Assembly (NCBI GenBank): GCA_015487815.1
Contig: WFPA01000242.1
Span: forward strand, 1-43,394
From: Albidovulum sp.
GTDB lineage: Bacteria; Pseudomonadota; Alphaproteobacteria; Rhodobacterales; Rhodobacteraceae
Direction of reading: 5' to 3'
Length of the DNA stretch: 43,394 bases
The notes under the pieces were generated by a model, which worked only from the letters and a program-made list of their open reading frames with translations, made no database searches and had not been told where the DNA came from. Each line of letters opens with the position of its first letter. The stretch's first letter is position 1. This document shows positions 33,246 to 41,952 of the stretch, piece by piece. Made by a program: the position numbers and the translations under genes.

Positions 33246-33983
33246 TTAATCCGCCGCGGGGTTCTCTGCCAGTACCGGGGGCAGGATCGGCAGCGGATCG
33301 GCGGTTTCGATCTCCTCGAGGGTGATCCTGGTGCCGACGGCGTGAAACTCGACCCCCGCTGCTTCCGCCGCCTCATGGGCGGCGGCGTAGGCCGGATCGA
33401 TGTCGCCAGCGATGCGGAAGGCGGTGGCGTCGCTGCGCTGGACGACGTAGAGAACCGCCGCTCCCTCGCCCTGCCGCGCCTTCTCCGCCAGCTCGAAGAG
33501 ATGGCGTGCGCCGCGCTTCGTGACCGTGTCGGGAAACTCCGCAATGCCGGGCGTGCGGCTCAGATGGGCGTTCTTGACCTCGAGCCAGAGCGGCCGGCCC
33601 GCCTCATCCGTCAGCAGGAAATCGACCCGGCTTGCGGCGCCGTAACGCACTTCGGGGCGGATGGTGCGGGCATGGCGGAAAGGCTCGAGCCGGCCTGCCG
33701 CGAGCGCCTCGGCGACAAGGCGGTTGGCAAGGGCCGAATCGATGCCGGCATGGTGGCCGCCGGGCAGTTCGGTCAGCTTCCAGCTCCATGCGAGCTTGCG
33801 CCCGCCGCCGGCGACATCCTGCAGCCAGATGCGCATGCCCGGTTCCGCAAGACCCGTCATCCGCCCCGGATTGGGGCAATGGGCCGTGACCTTGCGGCCG
33901 TCCTCTTCGAGAACCGCATCGGCGAGAAAACGCTTGTAGCGCCGCAGGAGACGTGCCGGAACGAGAGGAGTTGGAAAGCGCAT
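33246..33983 (-). CDS. sfsA: SfsA-family DNA/RNA nuclease-type protein
   Basis: The 245-residue SfsA family protein has an OB-fold N-terminus (MRFPTPLVPARLLRRYKRFLADAV, HCPNPGRMTGL) and a PD-(D/E)XK-like core (RVDFLLTD, LWLEVKNAHLSR, EFPDTVTKRGARHLFEL). It was first described in E. coli as a sugar-fermentation stimulation protein. Members are now annotated as nucleases. The ATG at 33983 lies only 9 nt after a good -10 box and has no Shine-Dalgarno, so its mRNA may be leaderless. map follows and is probably co-transcribed. Confidence 0.92.
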   Translation of the reverse strand: MRFPTPLVPARLLRRYKRFLADAVLEEDGRKVTAHCPNPGRMTGLAEPGMRIWLQDVAGGGRKLAWSWKLTELPGGHHAGIDSALANRLVAEALAAGRLEPFRHARTIRPEVRYGAASRVDFLLTDEAGRPLWLEVKNAHLSRTPGIAEFPDTVTKRGARHLFELAEKARQGEGAAVLYVVQRSDATAFRIAGDIDPAYAAAHEAAEAAGVEFHAVGTRITLEEIETADPLPILPPVLAENPAAD

Positions 33984-33992
33984 GACCCGGGG

Positions 33993-34021
33993 CCTATAGA
34001 AGGAAGCGGCCCGTCGGACAA
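33993..34021 (-). promoter_or_regulatory. Predicted promoter of sfsA (near-leaderless)
   Basis: On the minus strand TTGTCC (34021-34016), a 17-nt spacer, then TATAGG (33998-33993). The sfsA ATG starts 9 nt later, leaving room for a 5' leader of about 0-3 nt. Confidence 0.55.
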
Positions 34022-34047
34022 GTCGGGCATGGCAGCAGGAGACGCGC

Positions 34048-34827
34048 ATGAGCCCTTCCCGGGATTCTTCCTCCCCCGCTCCGACAGCGGCGATGATCGT
34101 CATCGGTGACGAGCTGCTCTCGGGACGCACGCGCGACGCCAACACGCCCCATCTCGCCCAGGCACTCGAGAAGATCGGCATCCGCCTTCGCGAGGTGCGG
34201 ATCGTGCCCGACGAGACGGAGGCGATCGTCGAGGCGGTGCGCGCGCTTTCGGCAGTTCACGACCATGTCTTCACTTCGGGCGGCATCGGCCCGACCCACG
34301 ACGACATCACCGCCGACGCCGTGGCCCGGGCCTTCGATCGCCCCATCGAGATCAATCCCGAGGCACATGCCCGGCTCGCAGCCTTCTACGAGGCCCGCGG
34401 CATCGAGATGAACCCGGCGCGACTGCGCATGGCCCGCATGCCCGCGGGCGCGCGGCTGATCGACAACCCCGTTTCCGCCGCGCCGGGCTTCTCGATCGAG
34501 AACGTCCACGTCATGGCCGGTGTGCCGAGCATCTTCCGCGAAATGCTTGCCGGGCTGCTGCCGCGGCTCACGGGCGGCGCGCCACTCCTCGTGCGCGGCT
34601 TCCTCCTGCGCCGGCCCGAGGGCGAGATCGCGGCCGCGCTCGGCGCGATCGCCGCGGCGCATCCCGATGTCGCCATCGGCTCCTACCCCTCCTTCCGCGC
34701 CGACGGTCACGAAACCCGCATCGTGCTCAGAAGCGCCCTTCCGGCCGCGCTCGAGGCCGCCTGCCAGGCGCTGACAGCCGCCTTCGCAGATCTCGTGCCC
34801 GACGAGCACGGGCCCGGCAATGGCTGA
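34048..34827 (+). CDS. CinA-like molybdopterin-binding-fold protein (stand-alone N-terminal domain)
   Basis: The 259-residue protein has the MoCF-binding (MoaB/Mog) fold shared with CinA and FAD synthetase-like proteins: AAMIVIGDELLSGRTRDANTPHLAQALEKIGI, DHVFTSGGIGPTHDDITADAV, MAGVPSIFREML. It lacks the C-terminal nicotinamide-nucleotide amidase domain of full CinA. AGGAG is 6 nt before the ATG. It overlaps the following GNAT gene by 8 nt. The role is unknown; related stand-alone proteins are annotated as competence/damage-inducible protein A. Confidence 0.85.
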   Translation: MSPSRDSSSPAPTAAMIVIGDELLSGRTRDANTPHLAQALEKIGIRLREVRIVPDETEAIVEAVRALSAVHDHVFTSGGIGPTHDDITADAVARAFDRPIEINPEAHARLAAFYEARGIEMNPARLRMARMPAGARLIDNPVSAAPGFSIENVHVMAGVPSIFREMLAGLLPRLTGGAPLLVRGFLLRRPEGEIAAALGAIAAAHPDVAIGSYPSFRADGHETRIVLRSALPAALEAACQALTAAFADLVPDEHGPGNG

Positions 34828-35671
34828 GAAGGGCGGCATCCCTTCCCTTCCTGCTCCCGAGAAGCTTCTCGCGGCGCTCCACGCCACATGGCCGCCTGCC
34901 GGTGAGCGGCGCCTCGGCCCGTTCATCCTTCGCTTCGGCGCCGGCGGCGGGCGGCGTGTCTCGAGCGCCACCCTCATCGCTCCACCGCCGGAACACATCC
35001 TCGCCGAGGCGATCGGGGATGCCGAAAGCGACATGCGTGCATGGGGGCAGACGCCGAGCTTCATGATCCGCCGGCTGACAAGCCCCGAACGCGACGTGGC
35101 GGAACGTGCGCTCGCCGCCGCTCTTGCGGGTCGTGGCTATGTCGAACGGGACCCGACGGTGATGCTCGCCGCTCCTCCCGACACCATCCTTGCCGACACC
35201 CGACACGAACCCGGCGAAACCCTCGTCAGCGACCGAGCGCCGCTGCGTCTTCAGGAGGAGATCTGGGCCGAGGGCGGCATCGGCCCGGCGCGACTCGCGG
35301 TGATGGGACGGGTGCGCGGTCCGCGGGCCTTCCTGCTTTCGCGCAAGGGACAGAGGCCGGGCGGGGTCGGCTTCGTGGCCGTCGCGGGCGGCATCGGCTT
35401 TCTCCATGCCCTGTTCGTGCCCTCCGGTCTGCGCGGCCAGGGTCATGGCCGGCGCCTTCTCGGAGCCGCGGCGGCCTTCGCCGGGCGCCACGGCGCACGC
35501 CATCTCGCGGTGGTGACGACCGGCGAGAATCTGCCGGCACAGCTACTGTTTGTTAACGCGGGGATGACATTCTGCGGGGGATACACATATCTTCTCTCCG
35601 AAGAAGCAGGTACGAGCACGCCCTCCGAACATGGACATGAAGGTCGAAAATCCCCCCGTCACCGCCCTTGA
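34820..35671 (+). CDS. GNAT-family N-acetyltransferase
   Basis: The 283-residue protein has a C-terminal GNAT fold (about 160-262): GIGFLHALFVPSGLRGQGHGRRLLGAAA carries the acetyl-CoA-binding RGQGHG loop. LAVVTTGENLPAQLLFVNAGM and a C-terminal GGYTYLL strand complete it. The first 150 residues are likely a second, degenerate GNAT half (MRAWGQTPSFMIR). The stop lies 41 nt inside the next gene. The last 20 residues are low-complexity and translated over that gene. The acceptor substrate is not predictable. Confidence 0.82.
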   Translation: MAEKGGIPSLPAPEKLLAALHATWPPAGERRLGPFILRFGAGGGRRVSSATLIAPPPEHILAEAIGDAESDMRAWGQTPSFMIRRLTSPERDVAERALAAALAGRGYVERDPTVMLAAPPDTILADTRHEPGETLVSDRAPLRLQEEIWAEGGIGPARLAVMGRVRGPRAFLLSRKGQRPGGVGFVAVAGGIGFLHALFVPSGLRGQGHGRRLLGAAAAFAGRHGARHLAVVTTGENLPAQLLFVNAGMTFCGGYTYLLSEEAGTSTPSEHGHEGRKSPRHRP

Positions 35672-36212
35672 CCTGCCGGCGGTGGATCCTCTCCCCGAGA
35701 GGACGGCGGCCTATTTTGCCCTGTGCGAGGAGAAGCTCGGCCTTGTTCCGAACGTCCTCAGGGCTCATGCCTTTGCGCCGGCCAAGCTCGATGCCTTCAC
35801 CGCCATGTACAACGAGCTCATGCTGGCCGATTCGGGCCTCTCCAAGCTCGAACGCGAGATGATCGCGGTGGTGGTATCCTCGATCAACCGCTGCTTCTAC
35901 TGCCTCACGGCCCATGGTGCCGCGGTCCGTCAGCTTTCGGGTGATCCGGTTCTGGGGGAAATGCTGGTGATGAACTGGCGGGTCGCCCCTCTCGACGAAC
36001 GGCAGAGGGCGATGCTGGCTTTCGCCGAAAAGCTCACCCGCGAGCCTCATGCGATCGAGGAGGCCGACCGGGCTGCGCTGCGCGAGGCCGGCTTTTCCGA
36101 CCGGGACATCTGGGACATCGCCTCGGTCGTTGCCTTCTTCAACATGTCGAACCGGCTGGCTTCGGCCACCGACATGCGCCCCAACCCCGAATATCACGCG
36201 ATGGCACGATGA
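35631..36212 (+). CDS. AhpD-like peroxidase-related (carboxymuconolactone decarboxylase-fold) protein
   Basis: The 193-residue all-helical protein has the redox motif CFYCLTAHG (C88, C91, H95) of AhpD-type proteins. The preceding block LSKLEREMIAVVVSSINR is typical of the 'uncharacterized peroxidase-related enzyme' group. It should act as a thiol-disulfide or alkylhydroperoxidase-type enzyme in the cytoplasm. No Shine-Dalgarno is obvious, and translation is probably coupled to the overlapping GNAT gene (41 nt). Its stop overlaps the OmpA-like gene ATG (ATGA). Confidence 0.87.
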   Translation: MDMKVENPPVTALDLPAVDPLPERTAAYFALCEEKLGLVPNVLRAHAFAPAKLDAFTAMYNELMLADSGLSKLEREMIAVVVSSINRCFYCLTAHGAAVRQLSGDPVLGEMLVMNWRVAPLDERQRAMLAFAEKLTREPHAIEEADRAALREAGFSDRDIWDIASVVAFFNMSNRLASATDMRPNPEYHAMAR

Positions 36213-37240
36213 CGATTCGCTCGACAATCGCCGTGGCGCTGACCGCCCTCTTCCTGCCGGGAGCGGGGATGGCCATGCCGTGGGCGGAGACGGGCGACGA
36301 GAGCTTGCGGCCGGTGCCGGCGACCCAGATCATCCGTTCGCTGCCGGGCCTCGGAGAGGCCAGGGAAGATTTCTCGGTTGTGCAGAAGGCCCGGCGCGTC
36401 GTTCTTCCGATCGGCCCATGGACGAGCGGCGGCCGCAACACCATCGAGCGGCTGGGCGATCTGCGCCGCAAGGTCTATCGCATCGAGGGGCTGTCGGAGG
36501 GAGCCGCGCCGCTCGCAGCCGCGCTCCAGAAGGCGCTCCGGCTCGCCGGCTACGAGCTGATCTACAGCTGCGAGAGCCGCGAATGCGGCGGTTTCGATTT
36601 CCGGTTCTCCCTCGACGTGGCGCCACCCCCGGCGATGCATGTCGATCTCGGCGACTATCATTACATGCTGGCATCGCGACCGGGAGCGCAGGGACCGGTT
36701 CATGTGATGGCGCTCGTCTCCCGCAGCGGCACGACCGGTTTCATCCAGCTTGACGAGGTGCGGCCCGTTTCCCTCGAACGAAACGGGGACCCCGTTGTCC
36801 TCTCGACGAAGAACGAGGCCGCGACTCCGATTGACGGTGCCCTTGCCCGGTCCGCGTCAGGGCCGGCCGATCTCGGGGAAACCCTTCTCTCCCGCGGCGC
36901 GGCCGTCCTGGAGGGAGTGCGGTTTGCCAGGGGATCGGCCCGGCTCGAAGGGGAGACGGCGAGGCAGTCTCTTGCCGCTCTTGCCGCCTTTCTCGAGGCC
37001 AATCCCGACCACCGGGTGATGCTGGTCGGCCACACCGACGCCACCGGTTCGCTTGCCGGCAATCTCGCGCTGTCGCGCAAGCGCGCCGAGGCCGTGCGCC
37101 GCAAGCTCATCAACGACTACGGCGTCTCGCCGGCCGCCGTCTCCGCCGAAGGTGCCGGTTTCCTTGCGCCTCGCGCCCCGAATACCAGCGAGGAAGGCCG
37201 CACCCTCAACCGGCGGGTCGAGGCCATTCTTCTCGACTAG
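36209..37240 (+). CDS. OmpA-family protein with signal peptide and DUF4892-like N-terminal region
   Basis: A 343-residue envelope protein. Residues 1-22 (MTIRSTIAVALTALFLPGAG...) form a signal peptide with likely cleavage after GMA. The middle region (about 35-175), including YELIYSCESRECGGFDFRF with two Cys, resembles the DUF4892 module. The C-terminal part (about 230-343) is an OmpA peptidoglycan-binding domain: DHRVMLVGHTDATGSLAGNLALSRKRAEAVRRKL and TLNRRVEAIL. It probably sits in the outer membrane or periplasm and binds the cell wall. It is the last gene of the coupled four-gene unit. Confidence 0.86.
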   Translation: MTIRSTIAVALTALFLPGAGMAMPWAETGDESLRPVPATQIIRSLPGLGEAREDFSVVQKARRVVLPIGPWTSGGRNTIERLGDLRRKVYRIEGLSEGAAPLAAALQKALRLAGYELIYSCESRECGGFDFRFSLDVAPPPAMHVDLGDYHYMLASRPGAQGPVHVMALVSRSGTTGFIQLDEVRPVSLERNGDPVVLSTKNEAATPIDGALARSASGPADLGETLLSRGAAVLEGVRFARGSARLEGETARQSLAALAAFLEANPDHRVMLVGHTDATGSLAGNLALSRKRAEAVRRKLINDYGVSPAAVSAEGAGFLAPRAPNTSEEGRTLNRRVEAILLD

Positions 37241-37734
37241 GAGGGGATTCGTCCGCCCCCTCCCTGCCCTCCGCCGATCTGTTCGCCGTAGATCTGTTCC
37301 ACGTGGAAGGGCAGCGCGGGCATGGCGGCGCCAATCGGTATCGTGCGGCACGTCCCGAAACGCCCGGCCATCCTGGATGCGTCGGACATTCGGGGCGGGG
37401 TTCCGAAAATCCCGACTCTGGCGCTCGCGCCGGTCCGGCTCTTCCGCAGCAAGGTCTTTGGCGAAAGACCAGCCAGGCTCCTTGCGGGCCGGGACCGGCG
37501 TCTGAGGGCAGTCATTCGGAGAGCGGACGGGGGCGGCACAACCACCGGCCTGCCCCAGCCGGCGCAAGACGGGTTTCGCAGCATCGGCCGACAGGCCCGC
37601 CCCGGGACCCGGCGTCCAGGTTGCACTGGCCCCGAGCGGCCATTCCGTATGGTGATCGGATCGCGGGCGGCCCTGCTCCTCTGCATGCAATCCCGCACGG
37701 CTCCAGCGAACGGAGAGGCCCCACCCGGCCCCTC
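37241..37734. other. Convergent intergenic region without a supported gene
   Basis: This gap of 494 nt lies between the OmpA-like and LysR genes. Open frames exist on both strands, but none has a Shine-Dalgarno plus a protein that looks real: their products are Arg/Pro-rich and low-complexity. It holds a GGAGGGG/CCCCTCC stem (37240-37246 / 37257-37263, no T-tract) right after the OmpA-like stop and a parS-like palindrome at 37295-37310. I see no tRNA. Confidence 0.6.
37295..37310. promoter_or_regulatory. parS-like palindrome (candidate ParB site)
   Basis: TGTTCCACGTGGAAGG matches the bacterial chromosomal parS consensus TGTTNCACGTGNAACA at 14 of 16 positions and contains the perfect 12-bp palindrome TTCCACGTGGAA. 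Only the last two bases differ. It lies in non-coding DNA. A single site without parAB nearby is weak evidence for function. Confidence 0.45.
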
Positions 37735-38640
37735 TTACCAGTCGTCGGCGCCCTTGCCCCTGAAGGCCTCGACGAAATGGTCGATGAAGGCACGAAGCTT
37801 CGGCTGCATGAAGCGCCCGGGCGGATAGACCGCATGGATGCCGCGGTGCTCGACCGGCAGCCCTTCGATCGCCTCCTCGAGCTCGCCCGAACGGAGCGCC
37901 GGGCCGCAAAGATAGCTCGGCAGGTAGGCGATGCCGAGCCCGGCCTTCGCCGCATCGAGGAGCGCCCGCCCGTCATTGATGGTGAGCCAGCCCGTCGCAC
38001 GGATCTGCCGCTTCTCGCCCGAAGGTGCGGTGAGCTTCCAGACATTGCCGTTCGCCTGCGCGGTGTAGTGCAGGAGCTTGTGCTGGACGAGGTCATCGAT
38101 CCGCCGCGGCTTGCCGAACTTGCGGAAATAGTCGCGCGAACCCACCAGACGCATGGTGGTCTCGGCGATCTTGCGCACCCGCAGGGAGCTGTCTTCGAGT
38201 TCGCCGACGCGGATCGCCACATCGAACCCTTCCGAGATCAGCTCGACATAGCGATCCGTCAGCACGAGATTGGCCGTGATGTCGGGGTATTTCCTGAGAA
38301 ACGAGGCCATCTGCGGTGCCATGTGCATCACCCCGAAATCGGAGACGACCGCAACGCGCAACAGCCCCGTCGGCGCCGACTGCAGAGCCGAGACGATGGC
38401 ATCGGCTTCTCCCGCCTCGTTCAGCACCTTCCGCGCCCGGTCGTAATAGGCAAGGCCGATCTCCGTCGGGCTGACGCGGCGGGTGGTGCGGTTGAGAAGC
38501 CGCGCCCCGAGCCGCGCCTCGAGCGAGGCCACATGTTTCGAAACGGCGGACTTCGATATCCCGAGCTTCTTGGCCGCATCGGTGAAGCCGCCGAGATCGA
38601 CAACCGTTGCGAATGCCTCCATTTCTGCAAGGCGATCCAT
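37735..38640 (-). CDS. LysR-family transcriptional regulator
   Basis: The 301-residue regulator has an N-terminal winged helix-turn-helix: MDRLAEMEAFATVVDLGGFTDAAKKLGISKSAVSKHVASLEARLGARLL, with the recognition helix around 30-40 (SKSAVSKHVAS), cited here only as the family landmark. A two-lobed effector domain (about 90-290) includes LLRVAVVSDFGV, DVAIRVGELEDSSL and GLGIAYLPSYLC. It belongs to the CrgA/DmlR-like group. AGGGAG lies 10 nt before the ATG. It is not divergent from an obvious target gene; rimP is upstream in the opposite direction 297 nt away. Confidence 0.92.
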   Translation of the reverse strand: MDRLAEMEAFATVVDLGGFTDAAKKLGISKSAVSKHVASLEARLGARLLNRTTRRVSPTEIGLAYYDRARKVLNEAGEADAIVSALQSAPTGLLRVAVVSDFGVMHMAPQMASFLRKYPDITANLVLTDRYVELISEGFDVAIRVGELEDSSLRVRKIAETTMRLVGSRDYFRKFGKPRRIDDLVQHKLLHYTAQANGNVWKLTAPSGEKRQIRATGWLTINDGRALLDAAKAGLGIAYLPSYLCGPALRSGELEEAIEGLPVEHRGIHAVYPPGRFMQPKLRAFIDHFVEAFRGKGADDW

Positions 38641-38822
38641 ACTGATGACACTCCCTAATACTTCATAAGCACTTCTCGAACGCCCCCAGCTGCCTCCTTC
38701 CTGCCATCCAATTCAGGCATCACCATGCATGAGCTGCGGCAAGGATGGGGAGATTCCATCCTCTTTGCGGCAAATGCCATATTTCCCTTGCCGCTTTTCG
38801 CTTCCCGCCGGCCTTGCCGCCC

Positions 38823-38851
38823 TTGTCAATCCCGGGGGCAGGCGCTATATC
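38823..38851 (+). promoter_or_regulatory. Predicted promoter of the rimP-nusA-ylxR-infB operon
   Basis: TTGTCA (38823-38828), a 17-nt spacer and TATATC (38846-38851): a good -35 and fair -10. Transcription would start near 38858, giving an 80-nt leader before the rimP GTG. Confidence 0.65.
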
Positions 38852-38866
38852 CCTTGCAACAACGGC

Positions 38867-38922
38867 GGCTCGAGCCTTCGAGCCCCACCGGGAATTCGAG
38901 CGGGCCGTTGGCCCGCTTTTTT
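38867..38922 (+). promoter_or_regulatory. Leader with intrinsic terminator upstream of rimP (candidate attenuator)
   Basis: Two hairpins follow the predicted start. Stem 1 is GGCTCGA/TCGAGCC (38867-38873 / 38878-38884). Stem 2 is AGCGGGCC-GTT-GGCCCGCT (38899-38917) followed by TTTTTT, a complete intrinsic terminator only 16 nt before the rimP start. The 5' arm of stem 1 can instead pair with TCGAGC at 38896-38901, which would break the terminator stem. Such mutually exclusive folds are the mark of an attenuator. The terminator could also end an unseen upstream transcript. Confidence 0.65.
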
Positions 38923-38937
38923 GCTTTGGAGACAACC

Positions 38938-39591
38938 GTGCCGAAGACCGGCGATCAGAACCCGAACGGAGAGACGGTGCATCCTGCCCCGCAGAGCCCG
39001 GCGGCCGCCGGCGACCTTGTCGCCGTCGCGCCGATCGAACAGCGGCTGGCCGAGATCCTCCGCCCCGTCATCGAAGGGATGGGATACGAGCTCGTCCGGC
39101 TGCGCTTCATGGGAGGCGAGGGCAAGACCCTGCAGGTGATGGTCGATCGGCCCAAGGGTGGAATCGACATCAACGAGCTGGCCGAGATCTCCACCGCGCT
39201 TTCCGCGGTGCTCGATGTCGAGGACCCGATCGAGAACGCCTACACGCTCGAAGTCTCCTCGCCGGGGCTCGACCGGCCGCTGACCCGGCCAGCAGATTTC
39301 GAGACCTGGGCCGGTTTCGAGGCCAAGCTCGAGACCCGCGAACCGATCGAGGGCCGGCGGCGCTTCCGCGGCCGTCTCCACGGCATGGAGGGAAACGAGG
39401 TGCTGATCGAGATTGCCGAAGGCGTGATCGGCCTCCCCTTCGAGTGGCTGGCCAGCGCCCGGCTGATCGCCAATGACGAACTGATCGAGAAGATGATGGC
39501 CATGCGCAAGGCGACCCCGGTCGAGAGCCTCGACAAGGGCAGCTTCGACGCCATCGAGACCGATGACAACCGTGAAGAGGACGGAAAATGA
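38938..39591 (+). CDS. rimP: Ribosome maturation factor RimP
   Basis: Needed for 30S subunit maturation. The 217-residue protein has the RimP N-terminal domain ([67 protein letters not shown]) and the SH3-like C-terminal domain (about 120-200). I use the GTG at 38938, with GGAGA 6 nt upstream; the frame extends further 5' through the leader and promoter, so an earlier start is excluded. The C-terminus has an acidic extension (DDNREEDGK). It overlaps nusA by 4 nt. Confidence 0.95.
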   Translation: MPKTGDQNPNGETVHPAPQSPAAAGDLVAVAPIEQRLAEILRPVIEGMGYELVRLRFMGGEGKTLQVMVDRPKGGIDINELAEISTALSAVLDVEDPIENAYTLEVSSPGLDRPLTRPADFETWAGFEAKLETREPIEGRRRFRGRLHGMEGNEVLIEIAEGVIGLPFEWLASARLIANDELIEKMMAMRKATPVESLDKGSFDAIETDDNREEDGK

Positions 39592-41276
39592 GCATCACCA
39601 GTGCCAACCGCCTCGAGCTTCTGCAGATCGCCGAGGCCGTGGCCCGTGAAAAGATGATCGACCCCGAGCACGTCATCCAGGCGATGGAGGAATCCCTCGC
39701 CCGTGCGGCCAAGTCGCGTTACGGGTCGGAATTCGACATTCGCGCTCATATCGACCGCAAGACCGGCAAGCTCACACTCACCCGTGTGCGCACCGTCGTC
39801 GAGGAGGTCGAGAATCCGGCGGCCGAGCTTACCCTGGAGGAGGCCCGCGCCATCAGACCCGATGCCGAGATCGGCGACGAATTCACCGAGGAGCTGCCGC
39901 CTCTGGAGATGGGGCGGATTGCGGCCCAGTCGGCCAAGCAGGTGATCCATCAGCGGGTCCGCGAGGCCGAGCGCGAACGCCAGTACGAGGAGTTCAAGGA
40001 CCGTGTCGGCACCATCATCAACGGAACGGTCAAGCGCGAGGAATACGGCAATGTGATCGTCGATGTCGGTCGCGGCGAAGCCGTGATGCGGCGAGGCGAC
40101 AAGATCCCGCGGGAGACGCTGCGCCAGGGCGACCGTATCCGCGCCCTGATCAAGGACGTGCGCCGCGAGCAGCGCGGCCCGCAGATCTTCCTCTCGCGCA
40201 CCGCACCGGAGTTCATGGCCAAGCTGTTCGAGATGGAAGTGCCGGAAATCTACGACGGCATCATCGAGATCAAGGCCGTCGCCCGCGATCCGGGTTCGCG
40301 CGCCAAGATCGCCGTTCATTCCAACGACCCGACCATCGACCCGGTCGGTGCCTGCGTCGGCATGCGCGGCTCGCGCGTGCAGGCGGTGGTGAGCGAGCTT
40401 GCGGGCGAGAAGATCGACATCATTCCCTGGTCCGAGGATCTGGCCACCTTCCTCGTCAACGCGCTGCAGCCGGCCGAGGTAACCAAGGTCGTGTTCGACG
40501 AAGAGGCCGGCAAGGTCGAGGTGGTGGTGCCCGACGAGCAGCTCTCTCTGGCCATCGGCCGTCGCGGCCAGAATGTGCGCCTTGCCTCGCAGCTCACCGG
40601 GCTCGACATCGACATCCTCACCGAGGAAGAGGAGTCCGAGCGGCGCCAGAAGGAGTTTGCCGAACGGACCGGGCTGTTCATGCAGGCCCTCGACGTGGAC
40701 GAGCTTGTCGCCCAGCTTCTGGCCGCCGAAGGTTTTGCCAGCATCGAGGAGGTCGCCTATGTCGATCTCGACGAGCTGACAGCCATCGAGGGCTTCGACG
40801 AGGAGACCGCCCAGGAGCTTCAGACACGCGCCCGCGAGCATCTCGAGGCCGAGGCGGCCCGGGCGATCGAGAAAGCCCGCGAACTCGGGGTCGAGGACAG
40901 CCTGATCGCCTTCGAGGGGCTGACACCGCAGATGCTGGTCAAGCTCGGCGAGGAGGGCATCAGGACTCTCGAGGACTTCGCCACCCTTGCCGACTGGGAG
41001 ATTGCCGGCGGCTGGACGGTGCAGGATGGCGAACGCGTGAAGGATGACGGCATTCTCGAGGAATTCGACGTTTCCCTGGAGGAGGCGCAGAACCTGGTGA
41101 TGAACGCCCGGCTGCAACTTGGCTGGGTCGACATCTCGGACCTGGAGAAGGCCGCCGGAGAAGAAGGCGACGAAGAGGACGGAGAGACCGCCGCGGACGA
41201 GACGGAGGGTGCGGAAGGCCCTTTGCCTGCCGCGACCCTGAACACGGCCGAAGCCAAGACGCCGGAGGCGCACTGA
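39588..41276 (+). CDS. nusA: Transcription termination/antitermination factor NusA
   Basis: RNA-polymerase-binding factor that modulates pausing, termination and antitermination. Domains in order over 562 residues: N-terminal RNAP-binding domain (1-130), S1 domain (about 135-200, [22 protein letters not shown]), and KH1/KH2 (about 230-350, including [14 protein letters not shown] and [16 protein letters not shown]). These are followed by two helix-hairpin-helix acidic repeats (about 365-520) of the proteobacterial long form and an acidic tail. It is translationally coupled to rimP (ATGA). Confidence 0.97.
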   Translation: MSITSANRLELLQIAEAVAREKMIDPEHVIQAMEESLARAAKSRYGSEFDIRAHIDRKTGKLTLTRVRTVVEEVENPAAELTLEEARAIRPDAEIGDEFTEELPPLEMGRIAAQSAKQVIHQRVREAERERQYEEFKDRVGTIINGTVKREEYGNVIVDVGRGEAVMRRGDKIPRETLRQGDRIRALIKDVRREQRGPQIFLSRTAPEFMAKLFEMEVPEIYDGIIEIKAVARDPGSRAKIAVHSNDPTIDPVGACVGMRGSRVQAVVSELAGEKIDIIPWSEDLATFLVNALQPAEVTKVVFDEEAGKVEVVVPDEQLSLAIGRRGQNVRLASQLTGLDIDILTEEEESERRQKEFAERTGLFMQALDVDELVAQLLAAEGFASIEEVAYVDLDELTAIEGFDEETAQELQTRAREHLEAEAARAIEKARELGVEDSLIAFEGLTPQMLVKLGEEGIRTLEDFATLADWEIAGGWTVQDGERVKDDGILEEFDVSLEEAQNLVMNARLQLGWVDISDLEKAAGEEGDEEDGETAADETEGAEGPLPAATLNTAEAKTPEAH

Positions 41277-41286
41277 GGGCGGGCCG

Positions 41287-41952
41287 ATGACGCGCGGGGG
41301 GCGTGCCGGCAAGGCGGACAGGAGCGAGCGCCGCTGCATCGTCACCGGCGAGAGCCGACCGGTGAGCGAACTCGTCCGCTTCGTCGTCGGCCCTGACGAC
41401 GCGATCGTTCCCGATGTCGCGGGCCGGCTTCCCGGCCGCGGCATCTGGGTTTCGGCGGACCGGGCGGCGCTCGAGGAGGCCGTCCGCACCAATGCCTTCT
41501 CCCGCGCGGCGCGGCGCCGGGTCGTGGTGCCGGAGGGTCTTGTCGAACAGCTCGAGCGGCAGCTGGTCGACCGGCTCGTCGGTCTCGTCTCGCTGGCCCG
41601 CAAGGGCGGCGGTGCCGTCGCCGGCTACGAGAAGACCCTGGCCCTGCTCCGGTCGGGCCGGGCCGGGGCGCTCATTCAGGCAAGCGACGGCTCACCCGCC
41701 CAGAAGGCACGGTTGCAGCCGCCGGGCGGGGAAGAGCGACGGATCGAATGCCTGACCGCGAACGAGCTCGGTTTGGCTTTTGGCCGGGAAAATGTCATAC
41801 ATGCCGCGCTGGTCTCTGGCGGTTTGGCGGAACGTGTAGTACAGGAGGCTCCGCGCCTGGCCACACTCCGCGCCAGACGAGATCAGGCATCCCGGCATCA
41901 GGAGGATGCGCCGGCCCCCGGTCGGCCCCATGCAGGTACTGGAGATAGATGA
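41287..41952 (+). CDS. ylxR: YlxR-family RNA-binding protein fused to an L7Ae-like domain
   Basis: The 221-residue protein has an N-terminal YlxR/DUF448 domain (about 12-75; [20 protein letters not shown] and [12 protein letters not shown]). A ribosomal L7Ae/L30e-like domain follows (about 90-185; [38 protein letters not shown]). This two-domain form is the usual alphaproteobacterial version between nusA and infB. The C-terminal 30 residues are Arg/His/Pro-rich. It starts 10 nt after nusA and overlaps infB by 4 nt. RNA binding is inferred from both folds. Confidence 0.9.
   Translation: MTRGGRAGKADRSERRCIVTGESRPVSELVRFVVGPDDAIVPDVAGRLPGRGIWVSADRAALEEAVRTNAFSRAARRRVVVPEGLVEQLERQLVDRLVGLVSLARKGGGAVAGYEKTLALLRSGRAGALIQASDGSPAQKARLQPPGGEERRIECLTANELGLAFGRENVIHAALVSGGLAERVVQEAPRLATLRARRDQASRHQEDAPAPGRPHAGTGDR

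Noticed and set aside
37303-37734. Open frames on both strands of the gap between the OmpA-like and LysR genes
   Set aside because: Products are Arg/Pro/Gly-rich, lack Shine-Dalgarno sites and resemble antisense or shifted readings typical of GC-rich DNA.
38725-38937. Longer RimP starting at ATG 38725
   Set aside because: That start would lie upstream of the predicted promoter and terminator. The extra 71 residues are not RimP-like and GTG 38938 has a good Shine-Dalgarno.
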